From contig SKMY01000239.1 of the NCBI GenBank assembly GCA_007120815.1, positions 1 to 8,148 on the forward strand: a stretch of 8,148 nucleotides of DNA, in the 5' to 3' direction. The position numbers were made by a program, and so were the translations under genes. The stretch comes from Syntrophomonadaceae bacterium (GTDB lineage: Bacteria; Bacillota_D; Dethiobacteria; DTU022; UBA8154). Shown piece by piece: positions 1 through 6,054 of the stretch. The notes under the pieces are model-generated. The model did no database searches. It worked only from the letters and a program-made list of their open reading frames with translations, and had not been told where the DNA came from. Every line of letters begins with the position of its first letter. Within the stretch, counting starts at the first letter, position 1.

Positions 1-577
1 GAGGTCCCTTTGTTGTTTTTTTTTTTTTTAAGATAAATGCTTTAATTCGGTCACCCTGTCTGTACATCTCTCCGGGAATCTGCTCCGAGGGCGGCAGTAC
101 CGCCTCTGTTTTACCAAGATTAATAATTGCATTTTTCTGTTCAAATCGCTGAACCAATCCGGTGACAATATCTTCTTCACGATCAATATATTCTTCAAAG
201 ATAAGTTCTCTTTCCGCCTCTCTAATGCGCTGAATAACAACTTGTTTGGCCGTTTGGGCAGCTATTCGTCCAAAATTTTTCGGGGTCACTTCTTTTTCAA
301 CCACATCACCAATTCCGCACAGCTTCTTCAAGTGCTTTGCTTCATTAACATCAATTTCTTGTTGCGGGTTTGTTACATTATCCACAACATCCAGGCAGGA
401 AAAAACTTTAATATCCCCTGTTTCTCTGTCTATGTTTACCTTGACATTGTGGGCAGAATCAAAGTTTCGTTTATATGCAGAGATCAAAGCGGCTTCAATC
501 GCCTCGAACAAGGTTTCTTTTTTAATTCCTTTTTCTTCTTCAATAGCTTCAAGTGCAGCCATAAAATCTTGATTCAC
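1..577 (-). CDS. nusA: Transcription termination/antitermination factor NusA, N-terminal part (3' end cut by window edge)
   Basis: NusA binds RNA polymerase and nascent RNA and modulates pausing, intrinsic termination and antitermination. The visible 192 residues read without interruption from a GTG start (MNQDFMAALEAIEEEKGI...). Residues 1 to about 130 are the polymerase-binding N-terminal domain, with the typical EALEAAL-like helix and the VTPKNFGRIAAQTAKQV segment. An S1 domain follows from about residue 133 (REEDIVTGLV, then LPPSEQIPGE, GDRIK and TTKGP). The KH domains lie beyond the window. A GGGGG stretch 9 nt upstream is a modest ribosome-binding site. The GTG was chosen because it gives the family's usual N-terminus; the downstream ATG (codon 6) would remove conserved residues. 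The gene follows rimP after 17 nt, as in most bacteria. Codons 183-188 contain an unbroken run of 14 A (16-29) that stays in frame. Identification is from recognised family sequence, with high certainty. Confidence 0.96.
   Translation of the reverse strand, partial: MNQDFMAALEAIEEEKGIKKETLFEAIEAALISAYKRNFDSAHNVKVNIDRETGDIKVFSCLDVVDNVTNPQQEIDVNEAKHLKKLCGIGDVVEKEVTPKNFGRIAAQTAKQVVIQRIREAERELIFEEYIDREEDIVTGLVQRFEQKNAIINLGKTEAVLPPSEQIPGEMYRQGDRIKAFILKKKKTTKGP
16..29 (-). repeat. A14 homopolymer inside nusA
   Basis: Fourteen consecutive T on the plus strand read as A14 in the nusA message. They supply the last base of a leucine codon, four lysine codons and the first base of a threonine codon. 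Frame is kept: the expected GDRIK...TTKGP motif of the S1 domain appears on both sides with the usual spacing. Such a tract is a classic site for polymerase slippage or sequencing-length error. Confidence 0.9.
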
Positions 578-594
578 TTATATATACCCCCATT

Positions 595-1068
595 TTATTT
601 TTTATCCCAGAGGTGTGCCTTGGATATTAAATCCAATTCGATATGTATTCTGTTTCCATCTTCGGCTAGAATGACCACATATTCATTCTCCAAGCCTTGA
701 AGCACGCCCGCAAAATTTTTTTGCCCTTCAATCTTTTGATAGGTCTTGATTTTCACGTTTCTCCCCTTAAACCTGAGAAAATCATTTTTTTTCTTTAAAG
801 GTCTCTCAATCCCAGGGGAAGATACCTCCAGCATGTAGCTTGAAGGAATGGGATCTTTAATATCAAGCAATTCACCAAGGAGTTTGTTAACCTGTTCGCA
901 GTCCTTAAGAGAAACGCCTTCAGGCTTATCGATATATACGATAACATGAAGCCCATCCTTTGACGTTTTAAAATCAATGTCGACCAGTTCTACTCCCGCT
1001 TCTCCGGCAATCGTTTCAGCAAGGGCTTCAACGGAATCCTGCATTTCTTTCCGTTTTTCGCTTGTCAT
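595..1068 (-). CDS. rimP: Ribosome maturation factor RimP
   Basis: RimP is a cytoplasmic factor that binds the 30S subunit and assists its late assembly. The 157-residue length is normal for the family. The N-terminal alpha/beta domain carries the signature EVSSPGIERPL at residues 81-91, followed by KKKNDFLRFKG. The C-terminal SH3-like beta domain runs from about residue 100 (VKIKTYQKIEGQKNFAG) to the end. The ATG start is preceded by AAAGGAAG with 8 nt spacing (1077-1084). It is the first gene of the rimP-nusA operon. A promoter lies at 1149-1177 and a leader hairpin at 1096-1120, both described separately. The gap to nusA is 17 nt, so the two are cotranscribed. In many Firmicutes polC precedes rimP; here a glycosyltransferase gene does. 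Confidence 0.96.
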   Translation of the reverse strand: MTSEKRKEMQDSVEALAETIAGEAGVELVDIDFKTSKDGLHVIVYIDKPEGVSLKDCEQVNKLLGELLDIKDPIPSSYMLEVSSPGIERPLKKKNDFLRFKGRNVKIKTYQKIEGQKNFAGVLQGLENEYVVILAEDGNRIHIELDLISKAHLWDKK

Positions 1069-1089
1069 AACTTCATCTTCCTTTAACTT

Positions 1090-1120
1090 ACGAATAAAGA
1101 GTGGGTAAGGCCCACTCTTT
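1090..1120 (-). terminator. Weak intrinsic terminator / probable attenuator hairpin in the rimP-nusA leader
   Basis: In the minus-strand RNA, AAAGAGUGGG (1120-1111), loop CCUUA and CCCACUCUUU (1105-1096) form a perfect 10-bp stem. It is followed by AUUCG, so the U-tract reads UUUAUUCG and is broken by an A and a CG. The hairpin ends only about 6 nt before the rimP ribosome-binding site and lies downstream of the promoter at 1149-1177. It can therefore act on transcripts from that promoter as well as on readthrough from the glycosyltransferase gene. A broken distal U-tract is the pattern of terminators that need NusA in Bacillus subtilis. A simple end-of-operon terminator is the alternative. 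Confidence 0.7.
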
Positions 1121-1148
1121 TAAAATAATACCCTCTGCTCCAAACCGT

Positions 1149-1177
1149 ATTTTATCACATTAATGGTGGATACGCAA
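1149..1177 (-). promoter_or_regulatory. Sigma-A-type promoter for rimP-nusA
   Basis: On the minus strand TTGCGT (1177-1172) and TAAAAT (1154-1149) are separated by exactly 17 bp. A TG one base before the -10 makes it an extended -10 element. The -10 matches the consensus at 5 of 6 positions and the -35 only at TTG. Initiation would fall near 1142, giving a leader of about 73 nt that contains the hairpin. The -35 begins just after the glycosyltransferase stop codon, so the promoter occupies the intergenic region. This is a prediction from motif and spacing only. Confidence 0.6.
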
Positions 1178-1182
1178 GAATC

Positions 1183-1830
1183 TTACTTTAACTTCAAGGA
1201 GTCTACCCCGGTTAAGTATTTAATGATTTCCCAGTACATTTTCATGCGAGCTGCTACTCCCTTAATTACCCCCAGTTTTTCCTCCTTCATTACATGTGAC
1301 ATGTCCGGAAGAACCACTGCTTTAACCTTAATATTTGACGATTCCATGTAACGGTTTAATGCAACTTCTACCCCAAACCTGGCTACATCTAAATCCGAAA
1401 TTTGCTCGAGAACAGAGAACTTAATGGCCCTTTGCCCGGATAATTTCGGTGCCATTTTTTGCGCAAAATCCGTGGCAATTCGACCTTTCTCAAAGATACC
1501 GATTGTCATATCAGCTTCTTCGGATAATACCGGCATAACCAGTCTATCAACATGGTCTGTTGTCAGTCCTAGCAAGTCTGCATCCATAAACAGGACAATA
1601 TCCGCTTTAGTATTGTCAAGACCGGCCTGCAAGGCTCCACCTTTTCCTCTGTTCTCTCTTAACTCAACCACTTGAACATCGTAACTTTTTGCAACTTCAA
1701 CTGTGTTGTCCGTAGATCCGTCACTTACAACAATTATTTGGTTAATAAGCGAAGCTTCCTTCAAAACAGCGAGCACGCTACCAATTGTTTTTTCTTCATT
1801 GTAAGCCGGAATAATAGCAATAACTTCCAT
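1183..1830 (-). CDS. Family 2 glycosyltransferase (GT-A fold; GpgS/dolichyl-phosphate-mannose-synthase-like)
   Basis: This is a 215-residue cytosolic GT-A glycosyltransferase with no signal peptide or membrane segment. The N-terminus IIPAYNEEKTIG (6-17), VVSDGSTDNT (34-43) and NRGKGGALQAG (60-70) form the nucleotide-sugar binding half. DAD at 83-85 is the DxD metal site. LSGQRA (130-135) resembles the acceptor-loop region of the glucosyl-3-phosphoglycerate synthase type. His179 in PDMSHVMKEEK is placed like the third metal ligand of that type. Donor and acceptor cannot be read from sequence: a phosphoglycerate, a polyprenyl phosphate or a wall component are all possible. The ATG follows a GGCGGAG site with about 7 nt spacing and lies 25 nt after ispG, so it is probably the last gene of the dxr-rseP-ispG unit. 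It sits where many Clostridia carry proS or polC. Fold assignment is firm; substrate is unknown. Confidence 0.9.
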   Translation of the reverse strand: MEVIAIIPAYNEEKTIGSVLAVLKEASLINQIIVVSDGSTDNTVEVAKSYDVQVVELRENRGKGGALQAGLDNTKADIVLFMDADLLGLTTDHVDRLVMPVLSEEADMTIGIFEKGRIATDFAQKMAPKLSGQRAIKFSVLEQISDLDVARFGVEVALNRYMESSNIKVKAVVLPDMSHVMKEEKLGVIKGVAARMKMYWEIIKYLTGVDSLKLK

Positions 1831-1855
1831 TACATTTCTCCGCCTTTTTTTATTA

Positions 1856-2929
1856 TTAACCGGTTAGAGCAAACTTAGAACGCAAATCCCTGAGTTCTTT
1901 TTCAAAAACACGCATCAAATCTTCATTATTTACATGCTTGACGATTTGTCCTTTTTTAAAAACCACGCCTCCTTTGCTGCTGGCTCCCGATATCCCAATA
2001 TCTGCTTCCCTGGCCTCTCCAGGACCGTTGACCGGGCATCCCATTACAGCAATCTTAATGGGCTCTCGCATGCCTTCTGTTACTTCTTCTACGCGGTCAA
2101 GCAGTGCTTCCAGGTCAATTTTGCATCGGGAACACGTTGGGCATGATATGATTTCCGGCCCAAAATGCCTGACCCCTGCCGCTTGAAGAATTTCCTTTGC
2201 CACATTGATTTCTTGCACTGGATCGCCTGTTAGAGAAACCCTTACGGTATCACCGATTCCCTTAAGCAATAGTGAGCCTATACCTATGGACGATTTTACG
2301 GCTGCCTTCAAGCCTCGACCCGCTTCTGTCACACCAATATGAAGTGGATATGTCGTCTTATCAGCAATGACTTCATATGCTTTAACGGTAGAAGCTACAT
2401 TGGAAGCCTTAAGTGAGATAACAATATCATAAAACCCAAGGCTCTCAAAAAACACCAGGGTATTCAGGGCCGATTCTACCAGGGCATCAGCGTTAATGCC
2501 GCCATACTTTTTATGAAGTTCCTTTTGTACAGATCCCGCATTAACCCCGATTCGGATAGCCACATTTTTTTCCGCGGCTCGCTTTACAACCTGGGACAAT
2601 TTTTCTTTCCCGCCAATATTGCCAGGATTGATTCTAATTTTATCCACGCCTTGATCCATTGACAAAAGAGCCAGCCGAAAATCAAAATGAATATCAGCGA
2701 TGATGGGAATGGGAGAATGCTCCTTGTAATAACGCAGTAATTTTGCTGCGCGTTCATCAGGAACAGCCAGTCTAACCAACTCACAACCTGCTTCATGAAG
2801 CCGGGCAATTTGACCTAAGGTGCTATCGGGATCGCAGGTATCGGTGTTGGTCATCGACTGAATGGTAACGGGGGCTTTTCCGCCAATGGTTGCTGCACCA
2901 ATTTTTACAGGGCGTGTTTTTCGGCGCAA
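1856..2929 (-). CDS. ispG: 4-hydroxy-3-methylbut-2-en-1-yl diphosphate synthase IspG (GcpE)
   Basis: IspG is the penultimate MEP-pathway enzyme. It reductively opens methylerythritol cyclodiphosphate to HMBPP using a [4Fe-4S] cluster. With the chosen start the protein has 357 residues. An N-terminal TIM barrel begins RRKTRPVKIG, followed by IQSMTNTDT and later LADIHFD-like and RINPGNIG segments. The C-terminal reductase-like domain holds the cluster ligands C263, C266 and C298 (CPTC and GCPVNGPGE) plus E305, with the same spacing as the E. coli ligands. C269 is an extra cysteine nearby. I prefer TTG at 2929 because it gives the family's usual N-terminus and lies 25 nt after the rseP stop, behind AGAGGTGG at 2940-2947. 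The open frame reaches an ATG at 2992, but that would overlap rseP by 38 nt and add 21 atypical residues. Spacing from ribosome-binding site to start, 10 nt, is slightly long. Confidence 0.95.
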   Translation of the reverse strand: MRRKTRPVKIGAATIGGKAPVTIQSMTNTDTCDPDSTLGQIARLHEAGCELVRLAVPDERAAKLLRYYKEHSPIPIIADIHFDFRLALLSMDQGVDKIRINPGNIGGKEKLSQVVKRAAEKNVAIRIGVNAGSVQKELHKKYGGINADALVESALNTLVFFESLGFYDIVISLKASNVASTVKAYEVIADKTTYPLHIGVTEAGRGLKAAVKSSIGIGSLLLKGIGDTVRVSLTGDPVQEINVAKEILQAAGVRHFGPEIISCPTCSRCKIDLEALLDRVEEVTEGMREPIKIAVMGCPVNGPGEAREADIGISGASSKGGVVFKKGQIVKHVNNEDLMRVFEKELRDLRSKFALTG

Positions 2930-2939
2930 TTTGTACCGT

Positions 2940-2947
2940 CCACCTCT
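2940..2947 (-). promoter_or_regulatory. Ribosome-binding site deciding the ispG TTG start
   Basis: AGAGGTGG on the minus strand, in the 25-nt gap between the rseP stop and the TTG at 2929, supports that start. The ATG at 2992, inside rseP, has no comparable site. Confidence 0.55.
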
Positions 2948-2954
2948 CAACAGG

Positions 2955-3971
2955 CTAAAAAACAATCCGACTGATATCCTGGAAAGCAACAAAAATCATG
3001 AGTAAAATTAACAGGGTAAAACCAACAAAGTGAATAAACCCTTCCTTTTGAGGATCAACCGGTTTTCCTCGAATTCCTTCCAAGATTAAAAACACGATCC
3101 GACTACCATCTAAAGCAGGGATTGGTAGCAGGTTAATGATGCCCAAGTTGACACTAATAATGGCAGCCAGGGACATTAAATTACTGATTCCCTCCTGCAT
3201 GACTTCTCCAACCACTGCAGCAATCCCCACGGGGCCGGCCACGTCTGCAGGGATGCTTCCAGTAATCATTTGAAACAAGCTGACAAATATGAGCTGTATC
3301 AAAAACCAGGTATACGTAAACCCAAGGTAAATGGAGGAGAAAAAGGCGTACTTTTTAGATGCAGGTGCGATTCCAATCAATCCACGCCCGCCTTCATCTT
3401 TGGGAACAACTGACGTTTCAACATATGAATCGTTTCGGAGCAGCAATAGTTGTATTTCTTGCCCCGGGTGGGCATTGATTATTGAAACAACGTCATTCCA
3501 TTTGGTGGTTTCTACACCGTTTATGGATACCACCGTATCACCATCTTGTACCCCTGCATGATAAGCGGGTCCATCTTCAACAACCTGGCCAATTTGGGAC
3601 ATTCCCGTTTGGGGTACGCCTAGAAAGAAGAAATAGAGTAAGGCAAAAAGAATGGCTGCAAGCACAAAGTTCATTATAGAGCCGGCTGCAATAACCGCCA
3701 GGCGGTGAAGGACCGGCTTTTCTTGAAAGCTGCCCTCTACGGCTGCATCTTCTTGATCTTCACCTAACATTTTGCAAAAACCACCCAGGGGAAACAACCT
3801 CAATGTATATTTCGTTCCCCCTTTCTCCCACCCGATAAGTTCTTTTCCAAAACCTATGGCAAATTCTAATACACGGATCCCAGTCAAACGCGCTACGATG
3901 AAATGACCAAACTCATGTACAAAAATGAGCAAACCAAACATGATTATTGAGGCAACAATCGTGCCAACCAC
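2955..3971 (-). CDS. rseP: Site-2 metalloprotease RseP/RasP (M50 family, single PDZ domain)
   Basis: This is an integral membrane zinc protease that cuts substrates within the bilayer after a first cleavage, as in anti-sigma-factor degradation and signal-peptide remnant clearance. With the chosen start it has 338 residues. TM1 carries the zinc-binding HEFGH (19-23). LFPLGGFCKMLGE follows, then a second membrane segment near AVIAAGSIMNFVLAAILFALL. One PDZ domain covers roughly residues 125-200 (GPAYHAGVQDGDTVVSINGV). Two C-terminal membrane segments contain NLLPIPALDG, whose Asp288 is the third zinc ligand. The start is the GTG at 3971, because AAAGGAG (3980-3986) lies 8 nt upstream. The open frame could begin at TTG 3995, but then the ribosome-binding site would fall inside the gene. 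It lies 51 nt after dxr and 25 nt before ispG. The single PDZ and short length fit clostridial members. Confidence 0.95.
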   Translation of the reverse strand: MVGTIVASIIMFGLLIFVHEFGHFIVARLTGIRVLEFAIGFGKELIGWEKGGTKYTLRLFPLGGFCKMLGEDQEDAAVEGSFQEKPVLHRLAVIAAGSIMNFVLAAILFALLYFFFLGVPQTGMSQIGQVVEDGPAYHAGVQDGDTVVSINGVETTKWNDVVSIINAHPGQEIQLLLLRNDSYVETSVVPKDEGGRGLIGIAPASKKYAFFSSIYLGFTYTWFLIQLIFVSLFQMITGSIPADVAGPVGIAAVVGEVMQEGISNLMSLAAIISVNLGIINLLPIPALDGSRIVFLILEGIRGKPVDPQKEGFIHFVGFTLLILLMIFVAFQDISRIVF

Positions 3972-3979
3972 ACAAAGCA

Positions 3980-3986
3980 CTCCTTT
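3980..3986 (-). promoter_or_regulatory. Ribosome-binding site deciding the rseP GTG start
   Basis: A near-consensus AAAGGAG on the minus strand stands 8 nt ahead of GTG 3971. It favours that start over the in-frame TTG at 3995, which would place this site inside the coding region. Confidence 0.75.
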
Positions 3987-4022
3987 ACCAGGCAAAGTAT
4001 AAAATGCAGTGAAGCAGGGTCA

Positions 4023-5183
4023 TCAACAGCTATTTACTAACCCTTCAGCTTCTTTTCGAGCCCAATGATCAGCGCACACAATGTCTTCCAGGTTTGGCCT
4101 TGAAATAACCCTGTGCCTTTCCATGACTCTTTGTAATAAATCTGGGATATTCATGAACGTTAATTGCTCTTTTAAAAAATTGCAAACTGCGATTTCATTG
4201 GCAGCATTCAATACGGCCGGCATGGTGCCTCCTGCTTTGCCCGCATCATAAGCCAGGTCAAGGCAGGGGAACACAAGGGAGTCCGGTTGAGTAAAATGAA
4301 GGGTGCCGACCTCTGTAAGATCCAGGTTTTTATGAGCGCTTTCCCAACGTTGAGGAAAACTGAATGCGTATTGGATAGGATGAAGCATGCTCGGTCGTCC
4401 CATTTGTGCAATTACTGAGCCGTCAATATATTCTACCATGGAATGAACGATACTTTCTGGATGGACAACGACATCAATTTGTTCGTATCGAAGATTAAAT
4501 AACCAGTGGGCTTCAATAACCTCAAATCCTTTGTTCATCAGGGTTGAAGAATCGATGGTTATTTTAGCTCCCATGTCCCAATTTGGATGCTTCAAAGCCT
4601 GAGAAGGTGTCACACTGGAGAGACGCTCTCTGGGCCAGCCTAAAAAGGGACCTCCTGAAGCTGTAAGGATAACGCGGTGAACCTCTTCTTTTTTCCCGGC
4701 TTGAAGACACTGAAAGATTGCTGAATGTTCACTATCAACGGGGATAATTGAACGGTCCTGCTTAGCTGCTTCCGACATCACCAGTTCTCCCCCGACAACC
4801 AGGGCTTCCTTATTTGCCAGGGCGATATGCTTTCCACTTCTCAGAGCTGCCATGGTAGGAAGCAAACCGCTAAATCCCACCAGGGCTACTAAAACCATTT
4901 CCGACCCGGGCCAAATGGCAAGCTGTTCGATTCCCGCCGGGCCGCTTAGCACCTGAACTTTCGTGTCTTGAAGACTTGAAGCCAATTTTTCCGCTTTTTT
5001 TCCGTTGTACACAGCAACAGCTTCAGGTTGGTATATTCTGGCCTGCTTTTCCAATTCTACAATATTTTCCCGGGCTGAAAGACCGATTACTTGAAACCGC
5101 TCGGGAAACATATCGATAACCTGAAGTGCTTGCTTGCCTATTGAGCCTGTAGAACCAAGGATTGTAATACCACAATAAACCAT
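4023..5183 (-). CDS. dxr: 1-deoxy-D-xylulose 5-phosphate reductoisomerase
   Basis: Dxr makes 2-C-methyl-D-erythritol 4-phosphate from DXP with NADPH. It is the first committed step of the MEP isoprenoid pathway and the fosmidomycin target. The protein has 386 residues, a full family length. The Rossmann nucleotide site is ILGSTGSIGKQ (8-18). ALANKEALV (121-129) is typical. Divalent-metal ligands are D150 and E152 in VDSEHSA and E221 in MNKGFEVIEAHWL. SGGPF at 176-180 begins the flexible catalytic loop region, and HPESIVHSMVEY completes the active site. The alpha-helical C-terminus is intact. The ATG follows AAAGGAG (5190-5196) with 6 nt spacing. A strong promoter candidate lies in the 62-nt gap to cdsA, so dxr probably starts a transcription unit running through rseP, ispG and the glycosyltransferase, in addition to readthrough from upstream. 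Confidence 0.97.
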   Translation of the reverse strand: MVYCGITILGSTGSIGKQALQVIDMFPERFQVIGLSARENIVELEKQARIYQPEAVAVYNGKKAEKLASSLQDTKVQVLSGPAGIEQLAIWPGSEMVLVALVGFSGLLPTMAALRSGKHIALANKEALVVGGELVMSEAAKQDRSIIPVDSEHSAIFQCLQAGKKEEVHRVILTASGGPFLGWPRERLSSVTPSQALKHPNWDMGAKITIDSSTLMNKGFEVIEAHWLFNLRYEQIDVVVHPESIVHSMVEYIDGSVIAQMGRPSMLHPIQYAFSFPQRWESAHKNLDLTEVGTLHFTQPDSLVFPCLDLAYDAGKAGGTMPAVLNAANEIAVCNFLKEQLTFMNIPDLLQRVMERHRVISRPNLEDIVCADHWARKEAEGLVNSC

Positions 5184-5209
5184 CGGTTTCTCCTTTTTAC
5201 CCTAGGTTA

Positions 5210-5239
5210 ATTATAGCATAATAAAAAAGAACACGTCAT
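5210..5239 (-). promoter_or_regulatory. Internal promoter upstream of dxr (extended -10)
   Basis: On the minus strand the -10 TATAAT (5215-5210) matches consensus perfectly and is preceded by TGC, giving an extended -10. ATGACG (5239-5234) lies 18 bp upstream and matches TTGACA at 4 of 6 positions. Initiation near 5203 would leave a leader of about 20 nt that contains the AAAGGAG site for dxr. The site lies almost wholly between the cdsA stop and dxr. Prediction is from motif only, but it is the best promoter match I found in the window. Confidence 0.68.
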
Positions 5240-5245
5240 CCTTTT

Positions 5246-6040
5246 TCACAGGCCAATGTATTTTATAAAATAATAGAAAAGCGGCGCCGAAAAAAACAAG
5301 CTGTCGAACCGATCCAATACCCCCCCGTGGCCAGGAAAAAGATGGCCGGAATCTTTAACATTAACACTTCGCTTAAGGGCAGACTGGGTTAAGTCCCCGA
5401 GAGCACCTATCCCACCAACGATAATACCCAGCAACCCCCCGCTTATCATTGTTAACGACTCCATCGGCAAAACCGCCGCAAACACCAGGCCGGAAATACC
5501 GCTGCCCGCTATCCCTCCAATGGTTCCCTCGATCGTTTTTTTCGGGCTAATCCTTGCTAAAGGCCGTTTACCGACAGAACGTCCAACTAGATATGCCATG
5601 ATATCTGAAGACCAAACCATGACTAACAGGACCAGGCTTAAGTAAAACCCTTCGGAAAGAGATCGGATGGCGATAATAAAGCTGGACAGGGCTCCGAGGT
5701 ATACTATGCCCCAAAAAGATAAAGCTGATTCCCAGTATTTTATCTTTAAAGGAAAAAAAACGGGTGCTAAGCTGTAAAACATAAACAACAGAAGCCATAA
5801 TAAAAGAACCAGAGAGATATCTTTCACCAGATAAACGGATAAAAAAATCAAGGGGAGAAAAATGTACCCGGGCCATTGTACGGGTTGCCAGCTGGTTTTT
5901 TCCATGATTGTGAAATATTCGCGCAGCCCCAAAAGGGCTAAAAACGTAACCAGGCCAACGTAAATAAAACCCCCGAGGTAAACAATCAAAAGAAAAACGG
6001 GAACACCAACTAGTGCTGTTAAAACCCTTGTCTTAAACAC
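5246..6040 (-). CDS. cdsA: Phosphatidate cytidylyltransferase (CDP-diacylglycerol synthase)
   Basis: CdsA makes CDP-diacylglycerol from phosphatidic acid and CTP in the membrane, the branch point for phospholipid head groups. With the chosen start it has 264 residues and about seven or eight hydrophobic membrane segments. The C-terminal half holds SDIMAYLVGRSVGKR and ISPKKTIEGTIGG. The family signature is at residues 220-246, from SALKRS through VKDSG to PGHGGVLDRFD, where the conserved Lys-Asp and Asp-Arg-x-Asp residues bind metal and CTP. I chose GTG 6040 (MFKTRVLTALVG) because AGGTGG (6049-6054) is 8 nt upstream and the N-terminus then matches the family. GTG codons at 6052 and 6049 are in frame but lie within or against that site. 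It follows uppS by 12 nt, which makes translational coupling likely. Confidence 0.95.
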   Translation of the reverse strand: MFKTRVLTALVGVPVFLLIVYLGGFIYVGLVTFLALLGLREYFTIMEKTSWQPVQWPGYIFLPLIFLSVYLVKDISLVLLLWLLLFMFYSLAPVFFPLKIKYWESALSFWGIVYLGALSSFIIAIRSLSEGFYLSLVLLVMVWSSDIMAYLVGRSVGKRPLARISPKKTIEGTIGGIAGSGISGLVFAAVLPMESLTMISGGLLGIIVGGIGALGDLTQSALKRSVNVKDSGHLFPGHGGVLDRFDSLFFSAPLFYYFIKYIGL

Positions 6041-6048
6041 GTCTACCA

Positions 6049-6054
6049 CCACCT
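6049..6054 (-). promoter_or_regulatory. Ribosome-binding site of cdsA overlapping the uppS stop codon
   Basis: AGGTGG on the minus strand overlaps the uppS TAG stop (6055-6053) and lies 8 nt before GTG 6040. This arrangement suggests that ribosomes finishing uppS feed cdsA initiation, and it argues against the earlier in-frame GTG codons as starts. Confidence 0.6.

Noticed and set aside
28..240. A 70-residue minus-strand open frame inside nusA, suggesting at first a frameshifted nusA.
   Set aside because: It is out of frame with nusA. Translating from GTG 577 to the window edge gives uninterrupted NusA sequence through the TTKGP motif, so there is no frameshift and this frame is a shadow.
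242..700. Overlapping plus-strand open frames of 152 and 108 residues opposite nusA and rimP.
   Set aside because: Their composition (runs of F, S and I) is what antisense of lysine/glutamate-rich genes gives. No ribosome-binding site or family resemblance is seen, and clear genes occupy the other strand.
2930..2992. ATG 2992 as the ispG start, giving a 378-residue protein with a hydrophobic lead that looks like a signal peptide.
   Set aside because: It would overlap the rseP coding end, lacks a good ribosome-binding site, and IspG is cytosolic with a usual N-terminus like the one starting at 2929. The hydrophobic stretch is rseP sequence read in another frame.
3985..4015. A possible promoter (TTGATG with TATACT) in the dxr-rseP gap.
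   Set aside because: The spacing is about 19 bp, longer than usual, and the gap is only 51 nt within an evident operon. The evidence is too weak to list.
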